A stretch of 64,000 bases of DNA. It comes from Rosettibacter sp037481715 (GTDB lineage Bacteria > Bacteroidota > Ignavibacteria > Ignavibacteriales > Melioribacteraceae). Every line of letters begins with the position of its first letter. Positions within the stretch are counted from its first letter, which is position 1. Shown one piece after another: positions 25,962-35,749 of the stretch. The stretch is from assembly GCA_037481715.1 (NCBI GenBank), contig JBBFLD010000001.1, forward strand, positions 434,001 through 498,000. Direction: 5' to 3'. The position numbers and the translations under genes were made by a program. The notes under the pieces are model-generated. The model did not search any database, had not been told where the DNA came from, and was given only the letters and a program-made list of their open reading frames with translations.

Positions 25962-28900
25962 TTTTGATTTTAATTTAAGTGGATGAGCTGCATCAGTTAG
26001 AGTATTAATTTTTAATGCAAAGCTTGTTTTATTTTCAATATCATCATCAGTAACATAATGCACGTCAAGCAAGCCATCTGTTTTGTAACCTGTTCTTAAA
26101 TAATTAATTTCGCTCAAGCATAAGCTCCAGCCTTCGAACCACAATTCCAATTCATATCTATTGCATTTATCTTTATCAATATGAACAAGCAAATCAATAT
26201 CACTGCCTGGTCCTGACACAGCATCTTTAGTACTTCCAAAAACATAAATTCCTTTAACACCAAATCTTTCACCATCAAGTTCAGATGCAATTTTTTCTGC
26301 CATTTTCATTCTCCAACGCCAATGGTCGCTGGGATGATATTCAATACTTTCTTTAATTTCTTTTTCAATTTGAATATCAATAGAAGGTTGAACAAACATT
26401 GCAATGGCTTCATCAATTTCAGCATTCATTAAAATACGCAAAATCATTCCTTCAGTTGCTCGAACAATGTCAATCACTCGAATTGTATCCTGCATGTAAT
26501 AATATTCTGGCAATAAATTTTCAAGAATATTTTCTGATTCTATTAGAAATTTTTCATTGAAAATTATTCCTTCATCATCAGGGTAGAGCGGCAAATATCT
26601 TATGTTCGATTCTACCAAATCCTGAAAGAAATGTGTACCAAAAGATACTTCTGGAATATAATTGCCTTTCTTTCTTGCAATTTCAATCAGCATTGCAGTA
26701 TTGTTAATATCAGAGTAAGTAACACTAACACCAAGTTTTATATCACCACGACTGCCCCATCTGCCAGGTCCCATTAAAATAAATTTTCTTTTTGGAAGAA
26801 GTTTATTAAGTCTGCTTACTACTCTTCCAACTTGAAGTAATTTGTTCTTATCAGAAATTTCGTTGTATTTAATTGGGTCAACATAAACAATATGAGTTAT
26901 TTCTGGCACTTTACCATTTGATACAAATTTTTTTGCAGTAAAAAGAATTTTTTCTTTAGGAACATCTTTAGGAATTATATCACCAGCAATTTCTCTGGTT
27001 TGACTTTGAGGACGACATTGCAACAAATAAAAATCTTTTCCATCAGAAGCAAACTCTATATCAACAGGATTTTTCATTTTTATTTGTAAAGTTTTCAATA
27101 TCATATCAATCTTTTTTAGGAAGTCTGTTTTCAAAAAAAGTCCATCAAATGTAACCACATATTCTTTTGATGGGTCATCAAATTCAAAAGCCATCGGTTG
27201 ACGAAGCATATTGCCTTGAATGACTGAAAATACTAAGTCAAATGAAGGATAATTATTATTTGTTTCTTCAAGAAATTTTTTAATAGAAATAGTTTCAAAC
27301 TCATTTGTTTTTAGATTAATAACATCAATCTTTTTTGGTGAATATCTTAAAATTTCTTCTGGTGATACATTAACTCTTAAATTTGGTTGAGTAGGAGAAA
27401 TAAGAACTGGATAATCATCACTTAATCGGTCTACTGCACGAGTACCTAAACCAGGAACTAAGCGAACCAAACCATCTTCTCTCTTAATTCTTGGTGACCA
27501 GCGAAATTCATTATGACTGAAGGCAACCCCAGCAAATGCTGGAAGGAAATAGTTTCCAACACGTGTTCCAACAACTTCTTGAATCATAATTCCCATTTCT
27601 TCATGAAAATCAAGTAATCCTCTTTCCGCACGATACTCAATTGGGTCGGGTCCAAAGGTCGATGCATAAACTTCTGCAATTGCATCCATTAATGCGGCAA
27701 GCCTCTGCTGTTTTGATCCCTGATTAGCAAGAAATAAACTTTTATACTTTCCAGAAAATGCAGCATCCATCTGGTCTTCAAGCAAACTTGAACTTCTTAC
27801 AATTAATGGTCTATCACCAAAATCATCCAATGCCATTGATAAACCTTTAACCATATCCTGAGGGAATTCTGAATTTTTGAAAAGTTGAACAATGTGAGGA
27901 TACTCAATTCTTACTTCATCAATATCCTTATATTTTTGTTCTAATACCTCTTCTAAGTTATTATGTTGCATAAAATTAAGCACACCATCTGAAGCAATAT
28001 ACCATGTTTTGGGAACCTTAACATTTTTCAGCAAATCATTGGTTTCGGCTTCTTTTTGAAGAATATGGGATGCAATAAATAATCCTGCACTTTTACCACC
28101 AAGTTTTCCATGACTTCCTGGAGGAAAAATCATTTTGTCTATAAGTTTATAAAAATCGGTAAGCTTTACATATTCTTTTGCTATAGAAATAAAACTAAGC
28201 TGGTCAGTAAAAAATCTTCGGAGCAGAGAAACTCTTAATCCCTTGATAGTTGATGGTGGCAATTCAAATTTTTCTGGAGCAAGATGATAATATTTGCGAA
28301 TTGCATCTGCTATTTCTGTTAACGAGGTATCCTGATTATCAACTACTTTGATTAATGCACTCGATTTATCTTCCTGAATCCATTTTTGAATTTTATTCAA
28401 GATTACTTCATCAGGTAAATGGTCATCAGCAAGCCTTTGTATTCTTTCTACATATTCATCATAATTAATAATTCTTTCTACTTTTGTTGGCTTATTCTCA
28501 TCTGTAAGTTCTTCATCTCCCAAACCAATTTTTACTCGCCTTGAAATATTAGTATGTTTCATTAAAAGTTCTGCTTCTTCAATTCCTTTCCAACATAATA
28601 GGTTAAGAAGTTTTCTCATCAAACTCATAAATAAATTTGGGTCTGTTTTTCTTATCATATCGAGAACAATTTTCCATTCACCTCTGATTGTTTTGCCAAC
28701 TTCCTGTCTTGCAGTTTGAAGTTCCTCATATAAACTTTTTAATTTCTGATGAAGAATAAAATGCCCTAATCTTTCTGCCACTGTTTTTAATAATTTTTTT
28801 TCTTCTTCTAAAAAAGGTGTGCCTTCATCTGTTTTAAATTCTTTTGTATAATAAACAAATATCTTTCCTACTATCTGTTCCTCAACAACAATATCAGTAC

Positions 28901-29141
28901 TTATAAACCATGGTGTTTCTTCGAATTCACTTATTTGATAAACTATATCATTATAAAAAATTTTTGCTTGACAATACTCAGAAAATTGAAAGCCCTGAGG
29001 TAATGCTTCTAATACTGTATTAATTGCCTGACGAAGTGATATTTCTGAGCGATTTAAGCTATCTTCAATTTTAAAAAGACAATTCAGCACCTTCGTTCTT
29101 TCCTGCAATAAAAATTCAATCTCGTTGTTTCTATTTTTCAT
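25953..29141 (-). CDS. GAF-like / PPDK ATP-grasp / nucleotidyltransferase fusion protein
   Basis: 1062 residues, cytoplasmic. About 1-140 look like a GAF-type sensor, then a helical linker to about 330. About 345-710 are the PEP/pyruvate-binding ATP-grasp domain of PPDK and PEP synthase (GKLGGKSAGLFIASHIL at about 345, IVRSSSLLEDQMDAAFSGKY near 448, LLQCRPQ near 709). The swivelling phospho-His domain and PEP-binding barrel of true PPDK are missing. About 720-940 is uncharacterised (FILMGPGRWGSRGD). About 940-1040 is a nucleotidyltransferase with VFGSTKDAVSGPGSDIDLLV. The protein may phosphorylate or nucleotidylate an unknown target; it is not a standard PEP synthase. ATG at 29141; single gene, convergent with the phosphoesterase. 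Confidence 0.8.
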   Translation of the reverse strand: MKNRNNEIEFLLQERTKVLNCLFKIEDSLNRSEISLRQAINTVLEALPQGFQFSEYCQAKIFYNDIVYQISEFEETPWFISTDIVVEEQIVGKIFVYYTKEFKTDEGTPFLEEEKKLLKTVAERLGHFILHQKLKSLYEELQTARQEVGKTIRGEWKIVLDMIRKTDPNLFMSLMRKLLNLLCWKGIEEAELLMKHTNISRRVKIGLGDEELTDENKPTKVERIINYDEYVERIQRLADDHLPDEVILNKIQKWIQEDKSSALIKVVDNQDTSLTEIADAIRKYYHLAPEKFELPPSTIKGLRVSLLRRFFTDQLSFISIAKEYVKLTDFYKLIDKMIFPPGSHGKLGGKSAGLFIASHILQKEAETNDLLKNVKVPKTWYIASDGVLNFMQHNNLEEVLEQKYKDIDEVRIEYPHIVQLFKNSEFPQDMVKGLSMALDDFGDRPLIVRSSSLLEDQMDAAFSGKYKSLFLANQGSKQQRLAALMDAIAEVYASTFGPDPIEYRAERGLLDFHEEMGIMIQEVVGTRVGNYFLPAFAGVAFSHNEFRWSPRIKREDGLVRLVPGLGTRAVDRLSDDYPVLISPTQPNLRVNVSPEEILRYSPKKIDVINLKTNEFETISIKKFLEETNNNYPSFDLVFSVIQGNMLRQPMAFEFDDPSKEYVVTFDGLFLKTDFLKKIDMILKTLQIKMKNPVDIEFASDGKDFYLLQCRPQSQTREIAGDIIPKDVPKEKILFTAKKFVSNGKVPEITHIVYVDPIKYNEISDKNKLLQVGRVVSRLNKLLPKRKFILMGPGRWGSRGDIKLGVSVTYSDINNTAMLIEIARKKGNYIPEVSFGTHFFQDLVESNIRYLPLYPDDEGIIFNEKFLIESENILENLLPEYYYMQDTIRVIDIVRATEGMILRILMNAEIDEAIAMFVQPSIDIQIEKEIKESIEYHPSDHWRWRMKMAEKIASELDGERFGVKGIYVFGSTKDAVSGPGSDIDLLVHIDKDKCNRYELELWFEGWSLCLSEINYLRTGYKTDGLLDVHYVTDDDIENKTSFALKINTLTDAAHPLKLKSKSN

Positions 29142-29279
29142 ATAATGCCTTAAAAATTTTTTATTAAATCACTTTAAGTTCCTTTAAAATAAATCTCTTT
29201 TGTAATTTATTAAAAAAACAGGTTCTTAGAAATAGAAATATTCAGGAATGCCTCAGTGTAAAGTTTTTAAATAATATCA

Positions 29280-29308
29280 GGAATGGACATTGGGTAAATG
29301 TCCATTCC
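29280..29308 (-). terminator. Terminator after glutamate dehydrogenase
   Basis: Perfect 12-bp inverted repeat GGAATGGACATT/AATGTCCATTCC with a 5-nt loop, starting about 20 bp after the glutamate dehydrogenase stop. The tract after it on the minus strand is AT-rich (TGATATTATTT) but not a pure U run, so termination may be partial or Rho-assisted. Confidence 0.7.
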
Positions 29309-29327
29309 ATGAATTAAGGAAATAAGT

Positions 29328-30614
29328 TTATACCCAGCCTCTGTCTTTGCATGCTTGAGCAACACGACTTACAGCTATTATATAAGCTGCATCACGCATG
29401 TATAAATTTTTCTTTCGTGCAAGTTCACTTACAGATAAATATGCAGAGGTCATTTTAACATCTAATTTGCTCAGTACTTCGTCACGTTCCCAGTAGTAAT
29501 TCATATTAGACTGAACCTGTTCAAAATAACTGCAGGTAACACCGCCAGCATTGGCAAGAAAATCAGGTATCAAGAAAATTCCTCTTTCTTGAATAACTTT
29601 ATCTGCTTCAGGAGTTGTTGGACCATTTGCACCTTCGACAATAATTCTAACCTTATTGCTTATCTTAGTAACATTATCAGCATGTATTTGATTTTCAAGA
29701 GCGGCAGGAAGAAGTATATCAACATCCTGTGTAATCCATTCATCACCACTTAAAACTTCATATCCTAAATCCTTAGCTTTGGTTTTATCAATTCCTCCAA
29801 ATTTATCTGTAATTTTCAAAAGCTCTTCTTTATCTATTCCATCTTTTTTTCTAAAAGTGTATGAACATTGATCTTGTTCATCCCAGCTTGCAACAGTAAT
29901 TACTTTTCCTCCCAATTTAGTATATAATTCAATTGCATATTGAGCAACATTACCAAAACCCTGAACTGACATTGTAGTATCTTCAATCTTAATTCCCATT
30001 TCCTTTAGAGCTTCTCTCAAAGTAAAAATAACTCCATATCCTGTAGCTTCTGTTCTACCTAAAGAACCACCCATACCAACTGGTTTGCCAGTTATAAATC
30101 CTGGATACTTACCACCATAGATAGCTTCATATTCATCAAGCATCCAGAGCATGTGTTGTGCATTGGTCATAACATCTGGAGCTGGCACATCATTAACTGG
30201 ACCAACATTTTTAGCCATTTGTCGAACCCAGCCGCGGCAAATTTGTTCTTGTTCTTTCATGCTTAAATGATGAGGGTCGCAAATTACTCCTCCTTTCCCA
30301 CCGCCAAGTGGAATATTGACTACAGCACATTTCCATGTCATCCACATTGCTAATGCACGCACAGTATCAATTGTTTCATGCGGGTGAAATCGAATGCCGC
30401 CTTTTGAAGGACCACGTGCATCATTGTGCTGAACTCTGAATCCCCTAAATATTTTTGTTGTTCCATCATCCATTTTTACAGGAATACTGAAGTGATATTC
30501 TCGTAATGGATATCTTAGCAGCTGGCGTGTAGCCTCGTCAAGATTTAACATGTCAGCTACTTTGTCGAATTGAGCTTGTGCCATTTCAAATGGATTGAAC
30601 TCTTTTGATTTCAT
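29328..30614 (-). CDS. gdhA: Glutamate dehydrogenase (Glu/Leu/Phe/Val family)
   Basis: 428 residues, the usual length of hexameric bacterial GDH. Interconverts glutamate and 2-oxoglutarate plus ammonia. Substrate-binding and catalytic motifs: KGGIRFHPHETIDTVRALAMWMTWKCAVVNIPLGGGKGG with the catalytic Lys, and VNDVPAPDVMTN. The Rossmann fingerprint is VQGFGNVAQYA. The cofactor (NAD or NADP) is not certain from sequence. GAGG precedes the ATG. The gene stands alone, with a promoter candidate at 30697-30727 and a terminator at 29280. Confidence 0.94.
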   Translation of the reverse strand: MKSKEFNPFEMAQAQFDKVADMLNLDEATRQLLRYPLREYHFSIPVKMDDGTTKIFRGFRVQHNDARGPSKGGIRFHPHETIDTVRALAMWMTWKCAVVNIPLGGGKGGVICDPHHLSMKEQEQICRGWVRQMAKNVGPVNDVPAPDVMTNAQHMLWMLDEYEAIYGGKYPGFITGKPVGMGGSLGRTEATGYGVIFTLREALKEMGIKIEDTTMSVQGFGNVAQYAIELYTKLGGKVITVASWDEQDQCSYTFRKKDGIDKEELLKITDKFGGIDKTKAKDLGYEVLSGDEWITQDVDILLPAALENQIHADNVTKISNKVRIIVEGANGPTTPEADKVIQERGIFLIPDFLANAGGVTCSYFEQVQSNMNYYWERDEVLSKLDVKMTSAYLSVSELARKKNLYMRDAAYIIAVSRVAQACKDRGWV

Positions 30615-30648
30615 AACATCCTCAAAATTTTTTATTGAATTTATCTGC

Positions 30649-30672
30649 CATCATCAATTCTTTAAGATGATG
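30649..30672. repeat. CATCATC/GATGATG inverted repeat in the gdhA leader
   Basis: Perfect 7-bp arms (30649-30655 and 30666-30672) with a 10-nt spacer, between the predicted gdhA start of transcription and its ribosome site. It could be a regulator site or an RNA hairpin. Function unknown. Confidence 0.35.
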
Positions 30673-30696
30673 ACTTATTTTATTTTTCTTATGAAC

Positions 30697-30727
30697 GAAA
30701 AATAGAGAGAGAATATCATAAAGCAAA
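30697..30727 (-). promoter_or_regulatory. Bacteroidetes-type promoter candidate for gdhA
   Basis: On the minus strand TTTG (30724-30727), exactly 19 bp, then TATTTTTC (30697-30704): only the last base of the -7 consensus TAnnTTTG differs. It would give a leader of about 75 nt before the ATG. Confidence 0.5.
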
Positions 30728-31002
30728 ATGATTAAAAATCAGTTGCTTTGTTTATTAACTTCTGTTTTTAAGAATGAACAGAAAAATATTTTAAGAAAGT
30801 TATGTCATGTAATTTTATTTCTTAATTATTATCGAGAACTTTTTTAAATACCTAATTTTTCTCAAAGAGAAAAAAATTTTTTAATTAAAAAATTTATGGA
30901 CATGATAACTTTATTTAAGTCAATTCTTGGTTTGGATTTTTTCCAAATGAATTCTATTTTGTAATTAAATAATCTCCTATATATCAAACTTTGGAGAATA
31001 AT

Positions 31003-33108
31003 ATGAAAAGAATTTTTCTATTAATGTTCTGTTTCTCTTTTGCATTTTATTTAGAAGCTCAAAATTTAGAGTACCCAAAATCAAAAAAGATAAATCATAT
31101 TGATGAATATCATGGAGTGAAGATTGAAGACCCATACCGATGGCTTGAGGATTTAAATTCTGAAGAAACAAAAGAATGGGTTGATGCTCAAAATAAATTA
31201 ACGAACAATTACTTAGCAAACATACCTTACAGAGAAAAAATCAAAAAAAGATTAACTGAATTGTGGAACTATGAAAGATACAGTGCACCATTCAAAGTGG
31301 GAGATTATTACGTATTTTCAAAAAATGACGGACTGCAGGAACAAAATGTTTATTACATCCAGAAAGGAATTAATGGTGAACCAGAAGTTTTAATTGACCC
31401 AAATAAATTTTCAACAGATGGTTCTGTTTCACTTTCAGGAATCTTTTTTTCTAATGACAACAAATATTTAAGCTATGGTATTTCAAGAGGTGGTTCTGAT
31501 TGGCGTGAGTTTTATGTAATGGAATTATCTACAAAAAAATTACTTGACGATAAAATTATGTGGTCAAAATTTTCTGGAAATGCATGGTATAAAGATGGTT
31601 TCTTTTATACAAAATATGATGAACCAAAATCAGGCGAAGAACTGAAACAATCAAATCAATTTCAGAAAGTCTATTATCATAAAGTAGGAACACCTCAAAC
31701 TCAGGATGAATTAATACTTGAAGACAAAGAAAATCCTAAAAGATTATTTGGAGTAAATGTAACAGATGATGAAAAATATTTAATAATTTCTGTTTCTGAA
31801 GGTTCATCATCATACAATTTATTATGGTATAAAAATCTTTCTAATAATTCTTCAATTGTTAAATTAATCGATAGTTTTGATGCTGAATATAATTTCATTG
31901 ATAATATAGACGACAAATTTTTGGTGCTTACAAATTATCAAGCTCCAAATAACAAGTTGATTTTAATCGACCTAAAAAATCCTGCAAAAGAAAACTGGAA
32001 AACAATTATTCCTGAGTCAAAAAATGTTATTCAAAATGTTTCTCGAATTGGAGGTAAATTAATCGTGACATATTTGCAGGATGCAAGCAGCAAAGTCTCT
32101 GTTTTTACTGAGGATGGGAATTATCTTTATGACATTAAACTTCCAACATTAGGAACTGTTTTTGGCTTTTCTGGAAAAAATAAAGATAAAGAAACCTTCT
32201 ACACATTTACATCTTTTACATATCCTCCCACAATTTACAGATATGATGTTCAAAACAATATATCTACTCTCTTCAAAAAATCTAATATAAAATTTAATAT
32301 GGAAGATTATGAAACGAAGCAGATATTTTATGAAAGCAAAGACGGGACAAAAATTCCATTATTTATTGTGCACAAAAAAGGATTAAAACTAAATGGGAAT
32401 AATCCAACATTACTTTATGCTTATGGTGGATTCAATATATCCCAGCAGCCAACATTTTCAATTCCAAGAATTCCATTGTTAGAAAACAATTTTGTATTTG
32501 CATTAGCTTGCTTGCGTGGAGGAAATGAATATGGCGAAGAATGGCACAAAGCAGGAATGCTATCTAATAAGCAAAATGTATTTGATGATTTTATTGCAGC
32601 AGCAGAATGGTTAATAAAAAATAAATACACTTCCCCAAGCAAACTTGCTATACAAGGAGCTTCGAATGGAGGTTTACTAATCGGTGCAGTAATTAATCAA
32701 AGACCTGAATTATTCAAAGTTGCATTCCCTATGGTTGGTGTAATGGACATGCTTCGTTTTCATAAATTCACAATTGGATGGGCTTGGGTTTCGGAATATG
32801 GTTCAAGCGATAATCCAGAACAATTTGAATACTTGCTTAAGTATTCTCCTCTTCACAATATAAAAAATGCAGAATATCCAGCCACACTTGTTACAACTGC
32901 AGACCATGATGATCGTGTATTTCCGGCTCATTCATTTAAATATATTGCAACTCTTCAAGAAAAAAATACAGGGAAAAATCCAACTTTAATTCGCATTGAA
33001 ACCAAAGTTGGACATGGTGCAGGCACAAGCACATCAAAATCAATTGAACTCTATACAGATTTATGGTCATTTATGTTTTATAATCTTGGAATAATTCCAA
33101 ATTATTAA
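31003..33108 (+). CDS. Secreted prolyl oligopeptidase
   Basis: 701 residues from the ATG at 31003, with GGAG 8 bp upstream; a TTG four codons earlier would sit inside that ribosome site. Signal peptide about 1-19 (ends YLEAQ), so it acts in the periplasm or outside. Serine peptidase family S9A that cuts short peptides after proline. A seven-bladed propeller (about 80-400) precedes an alpha/beta hydrolase domain with the catalytic triad Ser554 (GASNGG), Asp637 (DHDDRV) and His671 (GHGAG). N-terminal motif DPYRWLED is typical. Likely in one transcript with the small membrane protein 33 bp downstream. Confidence 0.95.
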   Translation: MKRIFLLMFCFSFAFYLEAQNLEYPKSKKINHIDEYHGVKIEDPYRWLEDLNSEETKEWVDAQNKLTNNYLANIPYREKIKKRLTELWNYERYSAPFKVGDYYVFSKNDGLQEQNVYYIQKGINGEPEVLIDPNKFSTDGSVSLSGIFFSNDNKYLSYGISRGGSDWREFYVMELSTKKLLDDKIMWSKFSGNAWYKDGFFYTKYDEPKSGEELKQSNQFQKVYYHKVGTPQTQDELILEDKENPKRLFGVNVTDDEKYLIISVSEGSSSYNLLWYKNLSNNSSIVKLIDSFDAEYNFIDNIDDKFLVLTNYQAPNNKLILIDLKNPAKENWKTIIPESKNVIQNVSRIGGKLIVTYLQDASSKVSVFTEDGNYLYDIKLPTLGTVFGFSGKNKDKETFYTFTSFTYPPTIYRYDVQNNISTLFKKSNIKFNMEDYETKQIFYESKDGTKIPLFIVHKKGLKLNGNNPTLLYAYGGFNISQQPTFSIPRIPLLENNFVFALACLRGGNEYGEEWHKAGMLSNKQNVFDDFIAAAEWLIKNKYTSPSKLAIQGASNGGLLIGAVINQRPELFKVAFPMVGVMDMLRFHKFTIGWAWVSEYGSSDNPEQFEYLLKYSPLHNIKNAEYPATLVTTADHDDRVFPAHSFKYIATLQEKNTGKNPTLIRIETKVGHGAGTSTSKSIELYTDLWSFMFYNLGIIPNY

Positions 33109-33141
33109 TCAATAAAATTTCTTCACCAAAAAATTTATGCT

Positions 33142-33345
33142 ATGAAGAAAAGAAAAATCAGAAAGATAATAATTAGTATTGTGGGAAGTATTTTATTAAT
33201 AATTGGGATTATCATGATAATTGTACCAGGTCCAGCTTATTTAATTATACCTGCAGGATTAGGAATGCTTGGAACAGAATATCAATGGGCAAAAAGAATG
33301 CATGAAAAAGCAAAAGGTTTAGTGAAAAAAATATTTAGTAAATAA
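33142..33345 (+). CDS. Small PGPGW-type membrane protein
   Basis: 67 residues. A basic N-terminus (KKRKIRK) is followed by one long or two short membrane segments with VPGPAYLIIPAGLGMLGTEY in the middle, the hallmark of the PGPGW family (here PGPA). The tail is basic and helical (WAKRMHEKAKGLVKKIFSK). Function of the family is unknown. It begins 33 bp after the peptidase stop, so it is likely co-transcribed with it. Confidence 0.8.
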   Translation: MKKRKIRKIIISIVGSILLIIGIIMIIVPGPAYLIIPAGLGMLGTEYQWAKRMHEKAKGLVKKIFSK

Positions 33346-33463
33346 AATTACTTTATTAATTAACAATTTATTTACAAGAGCTTACCTTAAGAACCAATCT
33401 TTCTTTTTTGTAATGAAACTTTAAAACTCAGAATTTAGTTATTCTATATAAGAACTTAAGAAT

Positions 33464-35749
33464 ATGATAATTATGAGAAAAGCAATTATTTTTATTCAAT
33501 TACTAATAATCCCAATAAAAGTTTTATCACAAAATTATGGTGAAATTAAGGGATATGTTATAGAAGCCAATACTAGGCTACCTTTACCATTAGCAAATGT
33601 TATTATATTAGAAACTAATATAGGTGCATCTACTGATTTAGAAGGGAAATTCATTATTAAAAACGTTCCCCCCAATATTTACAGAATTAAAGCATCAGTT
33701 ATAGGCTATAAATCTGTTGTTAAAACTGATATCATAGTTAAGCCCAATTCATCAACTCAAGTTAATTTTGAACTTACCCCTGAAACAATAGAACTTGAAA
33801 ATGTTGTTGTTCAAGCAAATTATTTTGATAAAAATATAATCGAACCTGTGAGCCTAAGAAAATTATCAAACGAGGAATTAAGAAGAAGCCCAGGTGGATT
33901 TGAAGATGTAATCAGAGCTTTATCGGTTTTACCTGGAATATCTCAAGCAGATGCTGGAAGAAACGACTTAATAGTTCGTGGTGGAGCTCCTTCGGAAAAT
34001 TTATATGTTGTGAATGGTTTTGAAATACCAAATATTAATCATTTTGGCACGCAAGGTTCTACAGGCGGACCAATTAGTTATATTAATCTTGATTTCGTCA
34101 ATGAAGTTAATTTTTCTACAGGTGGATTTTCTGTAATGTACGGTGATAAAATTTCATCTACACTAAGTATAAATTTACGCGAAGGAAATGATAGCAAATT
34201 AAAAGGAAAGGCTACAATTTCAGCTACACAGTTTGGATTAAACTTTGAAGGACCAACAAATAACAATTCATCTTTTATAATTTCTGCAAGAAGAAGTTAT
34301 TTAGATTTCATTTTCAAAGCGGCTGGATTTTCATTTGTTCCCGAATATTATGATGTTTTAACAAAATTTGATTATAAAATTGATAATACTAATTCATTCA
34401 ACTTTCTATTTATCGGTGCATTTGACAAAACTAAATTTTTTAATGATAATCAAGAAAAAATATCAAATAATTCAAGAATTTTAGGAAGCAATCAAACACA
34501 ATATTTAGCTGGCTTGTCATATCGTAGAGTTTTTAGTAACGGTTTTATGAATTTCAAATATTATAGAAATTTTACTGACTTTGATTATATACAAAAAGAT
34601 ACATTGCTGCAACCAATATTCAAGAACATTTCAAGAGAAGAAGAAAATAATTTTCAACTTGATGTTGTTCATAAATTCTCAAAAAAAATTGAAATGAATT
34701 TTGGGGCTGTAACTAAATTAATAGAATTCAACTCTGATGTGTATTTTCCATCATTCAAAACTACTTTTGGTGAATTTTTACCATCATTATATATCAATCA
34801 AAAAAACAATTTTGTCAAGTATGGGTCATACATAAATTTTAATTTTCTATTATCCCCACAAATATTAACTAATCTTGGTTTACGATATGATTATTTTAAT
34901 GGCATAAACAAAAAAAATTATCTCAGTCCTAGATTTTCTGCATCATATTTCCCTAATGATATTTTTAGCTTTAATTTTAGCGTAGGTATTTACCGACAAT
35001 TTCCATCTTACATTTGGCTAATTTCAAATAATCAAAATAAAAATTTAACTGCAATTAAAACTAACCAATATGTATTTGGAATTAATTATTTGCTAAGGGA
35101 TGACACAGAATTGAAATTAGAAGCTTTTCTTAAAAACTATATCGACTACCCTGCAAGTGAATTACGAAAATATCTTGTTTTAGCAAATACTGGAGCTGGA
35201 TTTTCAGGAAGTGATGATAATTTTTCATCATTCGGACTTGACCCTTTAATCAGTGCAGGCAAAGGTACTGCAAAGGGATTAGAGCTATCTATACAGAAAA
35301 AAATTTCCGAGATTCCTTTATACGGAATTTTCAGCTTGACTTATTCCAAATCAGATTTTATTGCTTTAGATGGTATTAAAAGAAGCAGCGGTTATGACCA
35401 AAACTGGATAATAAACATTGCTGGTGGATATAGATTTAATATGTTCTGGGAATTAAGCATGAAATTTAGATACGGCTCAGGAAGACCATACACCCCATAT
35501 GATGAAAACGGTTTACAAAGTGTTTCTCACTATAATTCAAGAAGATTAAAATCTTTTCATTCTCTAGACTTAAGACTTGATAAAAGATGGTTAGTTAACA
35601 GCTGGGTACTTATTACTTACATCGATATTCAAAATGTATACAACAGAAGAAACTTAAGCGGGATAAGATGGGATCAAAAAACAAAAACAGTTGACGAAAC
35701 TACTTCAATAGGCATATTACCCTCTGTGGGTATATCACTTGAGTTTTAG
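33464..35749 (+). CDS. TonB-dependent receptor with CarboxypepD_reg domain
   Basis: 761 residues; ATG at 33464 or 33473 (MIIM). Signal peptide about 1-22, carboxypeptidase-regulatory-like domain about 24-105 (GYVIEANTRLPLPLANVIIL), TonB-box-like ENVVVQA, then a plug (GGFEDVIRALSVLPGISQ, NDLIVRGGAPSENLYVVNGFEIP) and a barrel ending in GISLEF. The plug with 'GGFEDVIRALSVLPG' marks the subgroup of small receptors common in Bacteroidetes. Ligand unknown; no transport or regulatory genes are next to it. Its stop directly abuts the stop of the convergent gene with no spacer. Confidence 0.88.
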   Translation: MIIMRKAIIFIQLLIIPIKVLSQNYGEIKGYVIEANTRLPLPLANVIILETNIGASTDLEGKFIIKNVPPNIYRIKASVIGYKSVVKTDIIVKPNSSTQVNFELTPETIELENVVVQANYFDKNIIEPVSLRKLSNEELRRSPGGFEDVIRALSVLPGISQADAGRNDLIVRGGAPSENLYVVNGFEIPNINHFGTQGSTGGPISYINLDFVNEVNFSTGGFSVMYGDKISSTLSINLREGNDSKLKGKATISATQFGLNFEGPTNNNSSFIISARRSYLDFIFKAAGFSFVPEYYDVLTKFDYKIDNTNSFNFLFIGAFDKTKFFNDNQEKISNNSRILGSNQTQYLAGLSYRRVFSNGFMNFKYYRNFTDFDYIQKDTLLQPIFKNISREEENNFQLDVVHKFSKKIEMNFGAVTKLIEFNSDVYFPSFKTTFGEFLPSLYINQKNNFVKYGSYINFNFLLSPQILTNLGLRYDYFNGINKKNYLSPRFSASYFPNDIFSFNFSVGIYRQFPSYIWLISNNQNKNLTAIKTNQYVFGINYLLRDDTELKLEAFLKNYIDYPASELRKYLVLANTGAGFSGSDDNFSSFGLDPLISAGKGTAKGLELSIQKKISEIPLYGIFSLTYSKSDFIALDGIKRSSGYDQNWIINIAGGYRFNMFWELSMKFRYGSGRPYTPYDENGLQSVSHYNSRRLKSFHSLDLRLDKRWLVNSWVLITYIDIQNVYNRRNLSGIRWDQKTKTVDETTSIGILPSVGISLEF

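Larger units (their letters stand above)
30615..31002. other. 388-bp divergent control region, gdhA / prolyl oligopeptidase
   Basis: No gene seen. It holds the gdhA promoter candidate (30697-30727) and a hairpin in the gdhA leader (30649-30672). Towards the peptidase gene, a weaker plus-strand candidate lies at 30931-30962: TTTG, 20 bp, TATTTTGT. The remainder (about 30730-30930) is AT-rich and I see nothing definite in it. Confidence 0.4.

Noticed and set aside
30977..31219. 80-residue minus-strand frame across the start of the prolyl oligopeptidase gene
   Set aside because: Antisense to the signal peptide and first domain of a clear gene, with no ribosome site.
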